Assembly: GCF_009725205.1 (NCBI RefSeq)
Contig: NZ_WNZY01000003.1
Coordinates: forward strand, 124,001 to 188,000
Direction of reading: 5' to 3'
From: Paenibacillus timonensis
GTDB taxonomy: Bacteria > Bacillota > Bacilli > Paenibacillales > Paenibacillaceae
Length of the DNA: 64,000 nt
Below the pieces are notes generated by a model, which was not told where the DNA came from, made no database searches, and saw only the letters and a program-made list of their open reading frames with translations. Position numbers and translations under genes: made by a program. Position 1 is the stretch's first letter, and every line of letters starts with the position of its first letter. Shown here one piece after another: positions 1 through 8,666 of this stretch.

Positions 1-607
1 AGGCATAATCCACATACACGTTACCCTCCGCATCCATAAGGAAGGGAAGGGTCTCCCCGGAGTAGACGCTTGGTAAAGCCAAGCTCTCGGCATGCAGCAA
101 AGGTAGATCAACGGTATACAAGCCCGGATAGGCCTCCCCGTCAGCCTTACTCGGCAGAGCGCCTCCGTGACTTGATTGATAACTTAACACTTTCCGCTGG
201 ATATCGTTCACTTTTTGTATCGTGTTTAAATCCATGACTTTGACCGTTGGGTTAACTTCCTCATCGATCACGAGAAAATAAACGCTCCCGCCCTGCTCAA
301 AAGCCGCTGACGGGAGTTCCTCCAAATAGCCCTCCCGCTTCAATTGGTCCAAATCGATCCGATACTTCTCATACCGCGGAGTCTCCTCCCCGGCTGTAAC
401 GATTGGCAAGATCCCTTTCTCCTCTTGAAAGCGTTCCAAAGCCCGTTGTACGCGGTCCACGCTCTCTGTATAGGAAACCGGCCCCCCCTGTTGCCTGTCT
501 CCGCGATACAAACATCCCGACAACAGGAAGGTCATCATCGTCGTTAAGATGACAACCAATGCCGCCGACCTCAACCGGGTCGGTTTCAAAATTGATAACT
601 TCAACAT
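1..607 (-). CDS. YphF-like predicted lipoprotein, C-terminus cut by window edge
   Basis: The reading frame starts at ATG 605-607 behind GTGAGGATAAC and stays open to the left edge, so about 202 N-terminal residues are visible. A positively charged stretch and a hydrophobic segment lead to a lipobox LLSGC near residue 31, which predicts a lipid-anchored protein on the outer face of the membrane. The rest is soluble, with no catalytic motif I recognise. In B. subtilis the lipoprotein gene yphF lies between spoIVA and yphE-gpsA. A YphE-like gene and gpsA follow here, so the position argues for a YphF counterpart. That name is inferred from synteny, not from sequence identity. Confidence 0.72.
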   Translation of the reverse strand, partial: MLKLSILKPTRLRSAALVVILTTMMTFLLSGCLYRGDRQQGGPVSYTESVDRVQRALERFQEEKGILPIVTAGEETPRYEKYRIDLDQLKREGYLEELPSAAFEQGGSVYFLVIDEEVNPTVKVMDLNTIQKVNDIQRKVLSYQSSHGGALPSKADGEAYPGLYTVDLPLLHAESLALPSVYSGETLPFLMDAEGNVYVDYA

Positions 608-637
608 GTTGTTATCCTCACTTTATCCCCTTCGTAC

Positions 638-988
638 TTACCATAACTCCTCATCTTCCCTCTGCCGTTCCAGTTGCTTGCGTATCGCCGCCTTAAGCGG
701 GTCCTCCGGCAACCGCACGGCCACCTCACCACGAACTCCCGCCTGGCACGCCAATCGAACCCCCTGCTCCAGCAGAGGGCCAAGCTTGCGGCGCTCCGCA
801 TCGCTGGGCGGCGATAACGAGGCAGCCTGCTCCGGATCAACCTGAATCTTACACATCAGACAACCGGCGTTTCCCCCGCAGCGGGTTGCGATATGGATCT
901 TCGCTTCGCGGGCGGCTCGAAGCACGCTAGTGCCCGGCCGAACTTGAACGGTTTTCCCTAACGGCAGAAACGTAATTCGCCCTACCAT
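638..988 (-). CDS. 2Fe-2S (adrenodoxin/plant-type) ferredoxin
   Basis: A 116-residue small electron carrier. Cysteines at 37, 43, 46 and 81 give the CX5CX2C...C pattern of a beta-grasp 2Fe-2S ferredoxin (CGGNAGCLMC, then LACQ). The N-terminal strand pair and the T-x-CGG loop resemble the ferredoxin domains found alone or fused to RACo/DUF4445 proteins. A charged C-terminal tail (about residues 95-116) extends past the cluster domain. It lies 7 bp after the nucleotidyltransferase-like gene and 30 bp before the lipoprotein gene, so the three are probably co-transcribed. The redox partner is unknown. Confidence 0.88.
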   Translation of the reverse strand: MVGRITFLPLGKTVQVRPGTSVLRAAREAKIHIATRCGGNAGCLMCKIQVDPEQAASLSPPSDAERRKLGPLLEQGVRLACQAGVRGEVAVRLPEDPLKAAIRKQLERQREDEELW

Positions 989-995
989 GACGCGC

Positions 996-1634
996 CTATG
1001 TTTCCTCGCCGCGATATTCCCGCCAGGGCCGGGAGAGCAGCGGACGGTCCAGTAACTCAGCTAGTCGTCCGACCCAATCGGATGACCACTCATTTCGTTG
1101 TAGCAACTCGTCTAACAGCGGCAGGTGCTGTTCCGGGGCCTTGCGGATCAATCCCGCAATCGGCAAATAGCGGTCAGGGCGCTGCCGCAACAGATTAAAC
1201 ACCAGTTCATGGGCTAACGGCATGACCGAAAAAGAGATATCTCGAAGCGTCACACGCTGCGCTGCCGGCGCCAGTAACGCATCAACCTCAGTCCGGTAAT
1301 ACGCCCCGGCAGTATGAACCTCAAACCCGCCCACCAGTTCCACCGTCGATTCCTCGATACGGTAGTGGCTCAATTGTGAGGTGTATAACCCACTCCGGTC
1401 ATGTCGTGGCTGATCCGTAGCAAACCGCTGGAGCCGCTCATGGAGTTGGCTTGCGGTGTCGAGATCGGCATAGATGTCGATGTCCCGCGGTGCCGTCGCG
1501 AGCGCAACTCCCTGCAGCCACAATCCGCAGCTGCCGCCCAGCAGCCAGATGCCATCCGCCTCCTCAAGGCTGGCGGCGAGCTTGCATAAGGCCTCCGTTA
1601 ATTCGGCATAAGCCTTGCTTTCTTGTTGTTGCAT
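996..1634 (-). CDS. nucleotidyltransferase-fold protein
   Basis: A 212-residue protein. The start is the ATG at 1632-1634 because AGAGGAAG sits about 7 bp upstream. An in-frame extension to 1694 has no such site and would run into the preceding small gene. Residues 31-56 show the Pol-beta/minimal nucleotidyltransferase signature: GGS at 33-35 followed by the acidic pair Asp51 and Asp53 in RDIDIYAD. Proteins of this type transfer a nucleotide to a protein, an antibiotic or tRNA, or are inactive. The substrate here cannot be told. The C-terminal half is helical and carries no recognised domain. It sits between a YphE-like gene and a ferredoxin gene. Confidence 0.72.
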   Translation of the reverse strand: MQQQESKAYAELTEALCKLAASLEEADGIWLLGGSCGLWLQGVALATAPRDIDIYADLDTASQLHERLQRFATDQPRHDRSGLYTSQLSHYRIEESTVELVGGFEVHTAGAYYRTEVDALLAPAAQRVTLRDISFSVMPLAHELVFNLLRQRPDRYLPIAGLIRKAPEQHLPLLDELLQRNEWSSDWVGRLAELLDRPLLSRPWREYRGEET

Positions 1635-1677
1635 GTATCTTCCTCTTCTCTTGGGTTCCGTGGTGCGAGGGTTCCTC

Positions 1678-1857
1678 TCAAGTAATCGACACAATCCCGG
1701 TCAAGAAACCCGCCAACATCATAAAAAAGGCGAGCAGCGATAAAATCCCCCGGACAATCCCTTTCGTCTTCGTTCGGGCAAACGTGATCATAAATACGGA
1801 AATCCCCATGATCAAAACAGCCGCGATCGACAACCACATCTTCGTCATTGCATCCAT
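1678..1857 (-). CDS. YphE-like small membrane protein (DUF2768 type)
   Basis: A 59-residue reading frame beginning at ATG 1855-1857 behind TAGGAGA and ending in TGA at 1678. It encodes two hydrophobic segments, roughly residues 7-26 and 37-57, separated by a basic turn (RTKTKG), so a two-helix hairpin in the membrane is likely. B. subtilis has a small DUF2768 protein, YphE, between yphF and gpsA. Size, topology and location all fit that family. The function of the family is unknown. The gene is shorter than most ORF-calling cut-offs and is easily overlooked. Confidence 0.72.
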   Translation of the reverse strand: MDAMTKMWLSIAAVLIMGISVFMITFARTKTKGIVRGILSLLAFFMMLAGFLTGIVSIT

Positions 1858-1962
1858 GTGTTCGAATCTCCTACTATTTTTTTGCTTTAATATGATCCAT
1901 ATTATAGCATTATGCTGTCTTTCAGGCTATGTTCGCCCCAGGATTTGCAGAGATGTCCGAAA

Positions 1963-1998
1963 CTAAATAAAGCCCCGCGGCATATGACCGCAGAGCTT
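1963..1998 (-). terminator. rho-independent terminator after spoVIF
   Basis: On the minus strand an 11-bp stem (AAGCTCTGCGG with CCGCGGGGCTT, two G-T wobbles) encloses a 7-base loop and is followed by TATTT. It lies 25 bp after the spoVIF stop. Confidence 0.75.
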
Positions 1999-2022
1999 AG
2001 GGGCAACAAGGAAACCGTTCAA

Positions 2023-2295
2023 TTATTTTTTGATCATTAATTTCATCAAGGCTTCCATATTGGATGGATTCATGCCGCTCTTTTTTACGGCGTTCACAAT
2101 CTCCTGAATCGTGCTTTCCGACACGGGGATCTTCGCCATCGTAGATACCTGCTTGATCAGCTTCCGCAATTCGGCTTCATTCTGCATCGTTGACGGCTTC
2201 ACGGTGCTGGCCAGCTTTTTGACCGAGCCCTCCGAGATGGCTTTACCCGCCTTTTTATTGATGGCATTCAGGGCCTCTTTGGATATTTTGCTCAC
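2023..2295 (-). CDS. spoVIF: stage VI sporulation protein F (SpoVIF)
   Basis: A 90-residue protein. The GTG at 2293-2295 is chosen as start because GGAGG lies 7 bp upstream; the longer frame to 2394 has an unrelated proline-rich N-terminus. The sequence is basic and helical throughout, with the SpoVIF/YjcC hallmark of a Lys-rich N-terminal half and a C-terminal tandem of short helices ending in MKLMIKK. In B. subtilis SpoVIF is a late mother-cell protein needed for correct spore coat assembly. It is next to gpsA here, an arrangement different from B. subtilis, where yjcC is elsewhere. Expression under a mother-cell sigma factor is expected but no promoter was assigned. Confidence 0.8.
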   Translation of the reverse strand: MSKISKEALNAINKKAGKAISEGSVKKLASTVKPSTMQNEAELRKLIKQVSTMAKIPVSESTIQEIVNAVKKSGMNPSNMEALMKLMIKK

Positions 2296-2430
2296 GCTTT
2301 CGCCTCCTCCGCTGTCCTCTTCAACCAATGTATGAGGAGGCGGATGCAAAGGTGCTGTCACCCCGGCAAAACGGGCTCTATAGTGGAAGTTCAAAAACTC
2401 GACTTTTGATCACGATTTTAATTTATTACA

Positions 2431-3471
2431 TCAAGTGTGCCATTGTTCCCAAGTTTCTAGGGACATCACTTCCATCTCCGTCTTTCGGTCGCGTCCCATC
2501 AGGGCTTCCACGGCGGTGCGTGGATCCAGATCCTCGAACAAGACATGATACAACTGTGCGGCAATCGGCATTTGCACCTGATATTTCTCGGAGATGGCGT
2601 GAGCCGCCTTTGTTGTACGGATGCCTTCCACGACCATGCCCATCTGATTTAAAACGGTTTCTAGCGGCTTGCCTTCGCCGAGCATAAACCCGGCCCGCCA
2701 GTTACGGCTGTGTTGGCTGGTCGCGGTCACGACAAGATCCCCAATCCCGGCCAATCCGGCAAACGTCAGCGGATTGGCCCCCATTTCAACGCCGACTCGT
2801 GTAATTTCTGCAAGCCCGCGGGTAAGCAATGCCGCCTTAGCATTGTCTCCGTATCCCAAGCCGTCGGACATCCCTGCGCCCAGCGCAATGATGTTCTTCA
2901 GCGCCCCAGCAAGCTCTACCCCGACCATATCGAGATTCGTGTATACGCGGAAATACGGGTTCATGAAGAGGTCTTGCGCTAACTCGGCCTGGGCCGCGAC
3001 TTGTGAAGCGACCACCACGGTGGTTGGACAGCGTTTAACCACTTCCTCCGCATGGCTTGGTCCGGACAATACGACAATTCGTCCCTCTTCGCAGCCGAGC
3101 TCCTCGGCAATCACGGTCGATATCCGTTTCATACTCTCGATTTCAAAACCTTTAGTCGCATGCACCACTAGCATATCTTCATGCCAGAAGGGCTTTAACG
3201 CTCGGGCCACCTCACGTACGGCCGAGGAAGGCGCAACCATCACGACCGCTTTGACACCGCGAACCGCGGCCTCCAAATCCGTGGTTGCGGCTAGCCGAGG
3301 CGACAGGTCGACTCCGGGCAGAAACCGCTCATTCCGGTGCTTCGTATTGATTTCTTCCTTTTGCGTTTCATTACGTGTCCACAAGGCAACTTCCATGTCT
3401 TTGTCGGCGAGCACGCTGGCAAGTGCTGTCCCCCAACTGCCCGCCACTAGCACGGCGGCTTTATTAGACAA
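2431..3471 (-). CDS. gpsA: glycerol-3-phosphate dehydrogenase [NAD(P)+]
   Basis: A 346-residue cytosolic enzyme reducing dihydroxyacetone phosphate to sn-glycerol 3-phosphate, the backbone for phospholipids. It starts with TTG behind AAGGAGGAG. The N-terminal Rossmann fold and the C-terminal helical catalytic domain, with ELAGALKNIIALGAGMSDG (about 190-210), match GpsA in order and length. The dinucleotide loop reads VLVAGSWGTA instead of the usual VLGAGSWGTA, so the first glycine of GxGxxG is Val. The protein is otherwise complete. The start overlaps the plsY stop by 8 bp, joining the two sequential steps of glycerolipid synthesis. Confidence 0.96.
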   Translation of the reverse strand: MSNKAAVLVAGSWGTALASVLADKDMEVALWTRNETQKEEINTKHRNERFLPGVDLSPRLAATTDLEAAVRGVKAVVMVAPSSAVREVARALKPFWHEDMLVVHATKGFEIESMKRISTVIAEELGCEEGRIVVLSGPSHAEEVVKRCPTTVVVASQVAAQAELAQDLFMNPYFRVYTNLDMVGVELAGALKNIIALGAGMSDGLGYGDNAKAALLTRGLAEITRVGVEMGANPLTFAGLAGIGDLVVTATSQHSRNWRAGFMLGEGKPLETVLNQMGMVVEGIRTTKAAHAISEKYQVQMPIAAQLYHVLFEDLDPRTAVEALMGRDRKTEMEVMSLETWEQWHT

Positions 3472-4075
3472 CGCGATCTCCTCCTTTGGAACCCAGCTTA
3501 TTTTCTTTGCCGTGCACGATTTTCACGATATTCGTGCGATGTCTCCAGAAGGCGAATACGCAGATAATGAGACTCGTCCAGAAATAAGGACCAAATTCGC
3601 CGGAGACCGCCAGAAAAATTGGCGTCAAAAAGACGAAGATTAACGAACCTAGCGAGACGTACCGTGTAATAACAATCGATAATATCGCGATAATCCCCGC
3701 GTACAACGCGGGGAAGAAGAAGAGGGTAGCCATGACGCCAATTGTGGTGGCAATCCCTTTTCCGCCGCGAAAGCGGAAATACAATGGCCAGTTATGGCCA
3801 ATGATGGCCGCGATCCCGCTTAACGCCGCTGTCCATTCCACACCACCGCCCAGCCATCTTCCGATCCACACGGCGGCGATGCCTTTAAGCACGTCAAGCG
3901 CCAGAACGAGAATCGCCGGGCCTTTTCCGAGTACGCGAAGGGTGTTGGTCGCTCCTGCATTTCCACTTCCGTGTTGACGAATATCGATTCCTTTCAAAGC
4001 CTTCGCCAGCACCACGCTAAAGCTGATCGAACCAATCAAATAACAAAGGACTACAGCAATTACGGGTAAAATCAC
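3464..4075 (-). CDS. plsY: acyl-phosphate:glycerol-3-phosphate acyltransferase PlsY
   Basis: A 203-residue integral membrane enzyme that transfers an acyl group from acyl-phosphate to glycerol 3-phosphate, the first acylation in phosphatidic acid synthesis. The conserved PlsY motifs are visible: GSISFS near residue 15, GSGNAGATN near 37-45, and HNWPLYFRFRGGKGIAT near 93-110. Five hydrophobic segments fit the family topology. The start is GTG behind GGGGAG. It overlaps gpsA by 8 bp, which supplies its substrate, and follows der by 11 bp. Confidence 0.96.
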   Translation of the reverse strand: MILPVIAVVLCYLIGSISFSVVLAKALKGIDIRQHGSGNAGATNTLRVLGKGPAILVLALDVLKGIAAVWIGRWLGGGVEWTAALSGIAAIIGHNWPLYFRFRGGKGIATTIGVMATLFFFPALYAGIIAILSIVITRYVSLGSLIFVFLTPIFLAVSGEFGPYFWTSLIICVFAFWRHRTNIVKIVHGKENKLGSKGGDRVV

Positions 4076-4086
4076 CTTATTCTCCC

Positions 4087-5409
4087 CTAACCTTCATCAG
4101 ACTTACGCCGTGTAAACAGCCGAATGGGCGTCCCTTCAAAATCGAACGCAGCCCGAATTTTATTCTCCAGATACCTTTCGTAGGAGAAATGCATCAGCTC
4201 CGGATCGTTGACGAACACCACTATCGTTGGCGGTTTGACCGCGACTTGCGTCACGTAATTAATCCGCATACGCCGACCTTTGTCCGTAGGCGGAGGATTG
4301 ATGGCAATCGCATCGGACACCACATCGTTTAGAAGGTGGGTTTGCACACGTTTGGTATGCTGATCCGCCACATGCTGAACGACCGGCAGCAACTTGTGAA
4401 GACGCTGCTTCGTTTTGGCCGACAAGAAAACGACCGGTGCGTAAGTCATGAACAGGAAGTGATCGCGAATCTTTTGCTCAAATTGGTGCATGGTTTTATC
4501 GTCCTTCTCGACCACGTCCCACTTATTGACGACGAAAATAGAAGCTTTGCCGGCTTCATAGGCATATCCGGCGATATGTTTATCCTGCTCGATAATCCCT
4601 TCTTCGCCGTTAATCAGCACCAGCACAACATCCGCCCGCTCAATCGCCTTCATCGCACGCATAACGCTGTATTTCTCCGTTGTTTCGTATACCTTCCCGC
4701 GTTTACGCATCCCCGCGGTATCGATCAGGACATAACGCTGACCGTCCTTCTCAAACGGCGTATCGATCGCATCGCGGGTGGTCCCGGCGATATCGCTGAC
4801 AATGACCCGCTCTTCACCGAGAATCGCATTGACCAACGAGGATTTGCCGACGTTTGGCCGACCAATCAGAGCGACACGGATCACGTCTTCATCGTACTCG
4901 TCTTCCGCAAGCTCCGGCAGATTGTCGGCTATTGCATCAAGTAAATCGCCAATGCCGGTACCGTGGCTTCCCGATACCCCGATCGGATCCCCAAAGCCCA
5001 AATTGTAAAATTCATAAATATTGTCGATCCGGCCGATATTATCTACCTTATTGACAGCAACGATCACCGGCTTGCCGGACCGATACAGCATATTGGCGAC
5101 CTCTTCGTCCGAGGAAGTCACTCCGGCTTTGGCATCGCACATAAATACGATTACGTCGGCCTCTTCAATGGCCAACTCGGCCTGCATCCGGATCGATTTT
5201 AAAATCGGCTCTTCATCATCGAGCTCAATCCCCCCGGTATCAATGATGCTGAACGATTTCCCGTTCCATTCCGAGGCACCATAAATTCGGTCACGGGTAA
5301 TCCCCGGCTTGTCTTCCACAATCGCCAGGCGGTCTCCAATAATCCGGTTAAATATCGTGGATTTCCCCACGTTTGGCCTCCCGACTATAGCCACAACGGG
5401 TCTTGCCAT
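4087..5409 (-). CDS. der: ribosome biogenesis GTPase Der (EngA)
   Basis: A 440-residue GTPase with two tandem G domains and a C-terminal KH-like domain, acting in maturation of the 50S subunit. P-loops GRPNVGKS lie at 10-17 and 183-190, DTGG at 57-60 and NKVD at 120-123. The second ATG (5407-5409) is preferred because AGGAGG is 7 bp upstream of it, but only one base from the ATG at 5413-5415. The result, [12 protein letters not shown], is the usual family N-terminus. It heads the probable der-plsY-gpsA transcript. Confidence 0.97.
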   Translation of the reverse strand: MARPVVAIVGRPNVGKSTIFNRIIGDRLAIVEDKPGITRDRIYGASEWNGKSFSIIDTGGIELDDEEPILKSIRMQAELAIEEADVIVFMCDAKAGVTSSDEEVANMLYRSGKPVIVAVNKVDNIGRIDNIYEFYNLGFGDPIGVSGSHGTGIGDLLDAIADNLPELAEDEYDEDVIRVALIGRPNVGKSSLVNAILGEERVIVSDIAGTTRDAIDTPFEKDGQRYVLIDTAGMRKRGKVYETTEKYSVMRAMKAIERADVVLVLINGEEGIIEQDKHIAGYAYEAGKASIFVVNKWDVVEKDDKTMHQFEQKIRDHFLFMTYAPVVFLSAKTKQRLHKLLPVVQHVADQHTKRVQTHLLNDVVSDAIAINPPPTDKGRRMRINYVTQVAVKPPTIVVFVNDPELMHFSYERYLENKIRAAFDFEGTPIRLFTRRKSDEG

Positions 5410-5534
5410 AGACATCCCTCCTAATTCGTTATTAATTTCAAGTTCTGATTCTTCTATATAGGTTTCACTCGTTTATATACGAATACACGTTAATCATCAT
5501 AGCAAAAAAACGTTTACTTGGCTAACCGGAACCA

Positions 5535-5572
5535 CAACAAAAACGGCGAACCCGATCCTTCAGGGTCCGCCG
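5535..5572 (-). terminator. rho-independent terminator after ypfD
   Basis: On the minus strand CGGCGGACCC pairs with GGGTTCGCCG around a loop of about 9 bases and is followed by TTTTTGTTG. It starts about 24 bp after the ypfD stop and isolates it from der. Confidence 0.9.
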
Positions 5573-5595
5573 ATGTTCAAGCCACAAAAACCTGA

Positions 5596-6831
5596 TTATT
5601 TCAGTTTGCTGAGCTTGTCGCCGAAGCGCTCGCCCAATGTGATGCTTAAGCCTTGATTGCTCAGCGATACATTAGGGTTGTCGCCCAAGTCTTCTTTTCT
5701 CACGCTACTGCCTTTGGAAGGTCTTTCGCTCTTCGGTGCAGGAGCAGGAGCTTCTTCTGTTTCCTTGATGCTAAGACTAACCCGTTTTTCGCTAGGGTTC
5801 ACGTCAAGCACCTTCACTTGAACCGTTTGACCTTCTTTCAGCACTTCATGCGGAGTACCGATATGTTTATGCGAAATTTGAGAGATATGAACAAGTCCTT
5901 CTACCCCTGGCGCGATTTCCACGAAAGCCCCGAAGTTAACCAAACGTTTCACTTCGCCGCTGACGATGTCGCCGGTGTGGAACTGCTCAGCTGCAGTATC
6001 CCAAGGACCAGGTTGTGCTGCTTTAATGGAGAGGCTGATTTTGCCTTTCTCTGGATCAACTTTGAGTACCTTAACCTTCACGTTGTCCCCTTCGGACAAA
6101 ACGTCAGCCGGTTTGTCGACGTGATTCCATGCGATTTCGGATACGTGAACCAGTCCGTCTACGCCACCTACGTCAACAAAAGCACCGAATTGAGTCAAGC
6201 GTTGAACCGTACCTTCCAGTACTTGACCTTCCTTCAAATCGCCCATGATTTTCAGCTTATTTGCTTCAAACTCTTCATCAAGAACATCTTTTTGGGAAAG
6301 GATCACTTTGTTGTTCTCGCGGTCAATTTCTTTAACTTTCACGCGCAATGTGCGGCCTTTATAGTCGCTGAAATCCTCAACGAAATGACGTTCCACCATC
6401 GATGCCGGAATGAAGCCGCGAACACCTACGTCAGCCACAATCCCGCCTTTAACGACGTCAGCCACTGTCACTTCGAACGTTTCGCCGCTTTCGAACTTCT
6501 TCTCCAGTTCTTCCCAAGCATTTTCGCTGTCGATCGCGCGTTTGGAAAGCACCAGGCGTTCCTTCTCGTCGTCGATGCTGACCACTTTCGTTTCTACTTC
6601 CTGGCCGACTGCAACAGCATCCGCAGCGTTGTCCAGGTGTACGGAGGACAGCTCGCGGATAGGAATAACACCGTCGTATTTATATCCAATGCTTACATAA
6701 GCTTGGTTATCTTCGATTTTGACGATCGTTCCCTTGACGGTGTCCCCTTTTTTCAAAGAGACGATTTGCTCCATCTCATCCTGGCTTGCGATTTCCGCAG
6801 CTTCTTGAACATTTTTTGTTTCTTCCGACAT
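5596..6831 (-). CDS. ypfD: S1 RNA-binding domain protein, ribosomal protein S1 homologue (YpfD)
   Basis: A 411-residue protein with four S1 domains at about 27-97, 115-181, 200-270 and 287-356. The last two have the strong RNA-binding pattern FGAFV-[DE]-[VI]...GLVH-[VI]-S. A Pro/Ala/Ser-rich linker and a short conserved tail follow. Gram-negative S1 has six domains; the four-domain form is typical of Firmicutes, where the gene is called ypfD or rpsA and lies next to cmk, as here. It probably binds mRNA on or off the 30S subunit. The start has GAGGAGG 8 bp upstream. Confidence 0.94.
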   Translation of the reverse strand: MSEETKNVQEAAEIASQDEMEQIVSLKKGDTVKGTIVKIEDNQAYVSIGYKYDGVIPIRELSSVHLDNAADAVAVGQEVETKVVSIDDEKERLVLSKRAIDSENAWEELEKKFESGETFEVTVADVVKGGIVADVGVRGFIPASMVERHFVEDFSDYKGRTLRVKVKEIDRENNKVILSQKDVLDEEFEANKLKIMGDLKEGQVLEGTVQRLTQFGAFVDVGGVDGLVHVSEIAWNHVDKPADVLSEGDNVKVKVLKVDPEKGKISLSIKAAQPGPWDTAAEQFHTGDIVSGEVKRLVNFGAFVEIAPGVEGLVHISQISHKHIGTPHEVLKEGQTVQVKVLDVNPSEKRVSLSIKETEEAPAPAPKSERPSKGSSVRKEDLGDNPNVSLSNQGLSITLGERFGDKLSKLK

Positions 6832-6885
6832 GTCAATAACCTCCTCAATTCAAAAACCCATTTATTTAAACCCGCCCTAAAGGTT

Positions 6886-6959
6886 ATTCAAAAAGCCATC
6901 TTGGGTCACGAAGCGACTCAAGAAGCAGATACGAGGTCGAATCTCCCGACTTTTTGAAC
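6886..6959. repeat. internally deleted copy of the MITE-like element
   Basis: About 74 bp between ypfD and plsC begin with TTCAAAAAGCC, continue with TCACGAAGC and a GAAGC...GAATCT stretch, and end with CCCGACTTTTTGAAC. Both ends match the ends of the 165-181 bp element seen at 11011-11514, 33648-33914 and 56100-56268, but the centre is missing. The ends are inverted repeats of each other. Confidence 0.7.
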
Positions 6960-7055
6960 TTCCTCTTATAGCGATGTTCAAAACTTACTTCTAAGGCATA
7001 GCTTCCCTAATATCTTCAGCCTTCATGCATCCTATCTAGGCAAGACCTGAAGAAA

Positions 7056-7637
7056 TTAAAGCTTTTTGAGTTCAGCGATGCTGGCCATAATCTTATCCGT
7101 GGCCCGCTCAGCCGCTTCAGGCCCGCCAATCTCCTTGAACTCCGTCAGATCAACCGGGGGTCCGTAGACGACGCGCATTTTTTGAAACAGTTTATAAGTG
7201 CCAATAATCGCGACCGGTATCACTGCAGCTTCACTGCGGAGCGCAAAGGTTGCCGCCCCTTTCTTGCCGACCACACTTTCCTCGGCCCCTTTTACCCGCC
7301 GGCCTTCTGGGAAAATCCCCATCACATGACCGCTGCGGAGTAAGGTGAGTGCAGTTTTGATCGATTCTTTGCTAACGCCTCCCCGTTTTACGGGAAACGC
7401 ACCTAGTTGTCTGATGAGCCAACCGAAGCCAAAGATTTGAAACAATTCTTGTTTGGCCATAAAATGCACCTTGCGTTTCAGCAGGATGCCGATGGTAGGT
7501 GGATCAAACAAGGTGATATGGTTGGAGCAAAGGAGCACTCCACCCTCATTCGGGATATGCTCCAAGCCGCTCGCTTCCAAGCGAAAAAGCAGCTTGTAGA
7601 GAACCCGCAATACGCTTCGACAAAAACGATAGATCAT
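7056..7637 (-). CDS. plsC: 1-acyl-sn-glycerol-3-phosphate acyltransferase
   Basis: A 193-residue enzyme that adds the second acyl chain to lysophosphatidic acid at the membrane. The catalytic HX4D motif is NHITLFDPP (His40, Asp45), and the glycerol-phosphate binding motif FPEGRR lies at 109-114. Length matches short Firmicute PlsC proteins. One N-terminal hydrophobic stretch probably anchors it. It lies 6 bp after cmk, so the two are co-transcribed; the cmk-plsC pairing is common in Paenibacillaceae. Confidence 0.94.
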   Translation of the reverse strand: MIYRFCRSVLRVLYKLLFRLEASGLEHIPNEGGVLLCSNHITLFDPPTIGILLKRKVHFMAKQELFQIFGFGWLIRQLGAFPVKRGGVSKESIKTALTLLRSGHVMGIFPEGRRVKGAEESVVGKKGAATFALRSEAAVIPVAIIGTYKLFQKMRVVYGPPVDLTEFKEIGGPEAAERATDKIMASIAELKKL

Positions 7638-7643
7638 CCTGGC

Positions 7644-8342
7644 TCAACTCTCACTTCCATAAGTTCTGCACAAAGATACGATATGGTCAGCAACCTCGTC
7701 CAAGGACATCTGCGTCGTATCCAGCAGTTGAGCGTCTTCCGCCTGACGCAGAGGGGAAACCTCCCGCTCCCGGTCCAGCCGGTCCCGCTCTTCGATCGAA
7801 CGAACGAGCTCTTCAAAGGAAATCTCGTTCTGTTCCTTCATTTCCTTGTATCGGCGGCGTGCCCGTTCCTCGACGCTCGCGGTCATAAACACCTTGACTT
7901 CCGCATCAGGTAAAACACATGTGCCGATATCGCGTCCATCCATGACGACGCCTTTGCGCAAAGCCATTTGCCGCTGTAAAGAGACAAGCCGTTCACGCAG
8001 CCCCTCGATTTGCGCATATCGGGACACCTGAGCATTGACGGCCATCGAGCGGATTTCCTCCGTGACGTCCTGACCGTTCACCCGAACTTGTTGTCCTTGT
8101 TCTCCAGGCAACAATTCGATATCCAGTTCAGGCAAATAACGCAGCACATTGTCCACTTCGTCCGGCCCGATTCCCCGTTGCAGAAAATACCATGTGGCTG
8201 CCCGATACATCGCGCCGGTATCGACATAAACATAATGCAGGCTGCCGGCAACCATTCGGGCTATCGTACTTTTCCCTGCCCCCGCAGGACCGTCGATCGC
8301 GATGTTGATTTTATCATGGGTTGTAGACGTCTCGGTTGCCAA
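7644..8342 (-). CDS. cmk: cytidylate kinase
   Basis: A 232-residue cytosolic kinase that phosphorylates CMP and dCMP. The P-loop GPAGAGKST is at 18-26, followed by the VDTGAMYRA substrate motif and VMDGRDIGT further on, all diagnostic for Cmk. The TTG at 8340-8342 is taken as start because GAGGAGG is 9 bp upstream. The upstream in-frame TTG would place the ribosome binding site inside the gene. It is followed 6 bp later by plsC. Confidence 0.95.
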   Translation of the reverse strand: MATETSTTHDKINIAIDGPAGAGKSTIARMVAGSLHYVYVDTGAMYRAATWYFLQRGIGPDEVDNVLRYLPELDIELLPGEQGQQVRVNGQDVTEEIRSMAVNAQVSRYAQIEGLRERLVSLQRQMALRKGVVMDGRDIGTCVLPDAEVKVFMTASVEERARRRYKEMKEQNEISFEELVRSIEERDRLDREREVSPLRQAEDAQLLDTTQMSLDEVADHIVSLCRTYGSES

Positions 8343-8456
8343 AGGGGTATTCCTCCTCAAAACAAATCCTCAAGAAAAAAGCAGGCATTGCCTGCGACGT
8401 GAAAATTATACCACAGATAGAAAAGGGATGCAAAAGAATCGCTCCCTCTTTTCCCC

Positions 8457-8666
8457 TTATTCGCCCTGCTCCCTGTGGATCGGCACCCCTTCGTATTTTT
8501 CCGCCGAGGCGAGAATATAGCGAATCTCCGGGATCCGCAGCAGGATCTGAAACAAACATAGAGCCGCCAGTAGCACCAGCAACCCCCGCTTCAGCCAATG
8601 TTCTGCCTTTGCCGAAAACGACAGAAACAGCTCCGTGTAAATTTCATCATCTTGGGGTCGTTTCAC
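8457..8666 (-). CDS. YpfB-like small membrane protein (DUF5359 type)
   Basis: A 69-residue protein with a charged N-terminus, one membrane helix at about 28-48 and a short polar tail. It has AGGGAGGG before its ATG. In B. subtilis the small gene ypfB lies between cmk and ypfA, exactly as here, and belongs to a family of unknown function. The assignment rests on position, size and single-helix topology. Confidence 0.75.
   Translation of the reverse strand: MKRPQDDEIYTELFLSFSAKAEHWLKRGLLVLLAALCLFQILLRIPEIRYILASAEKYEGVPIHREQGE

Noticed and set aside
5653..6957. A 434-codon plus-strand open frame opposite ypfD
   Set aside because: Its product is low in typical protein signatures, rich in His/Phe/Asn from antisense codons, and lies wholly across the four conserved S1 domains. 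It is a shadow of ypfD.
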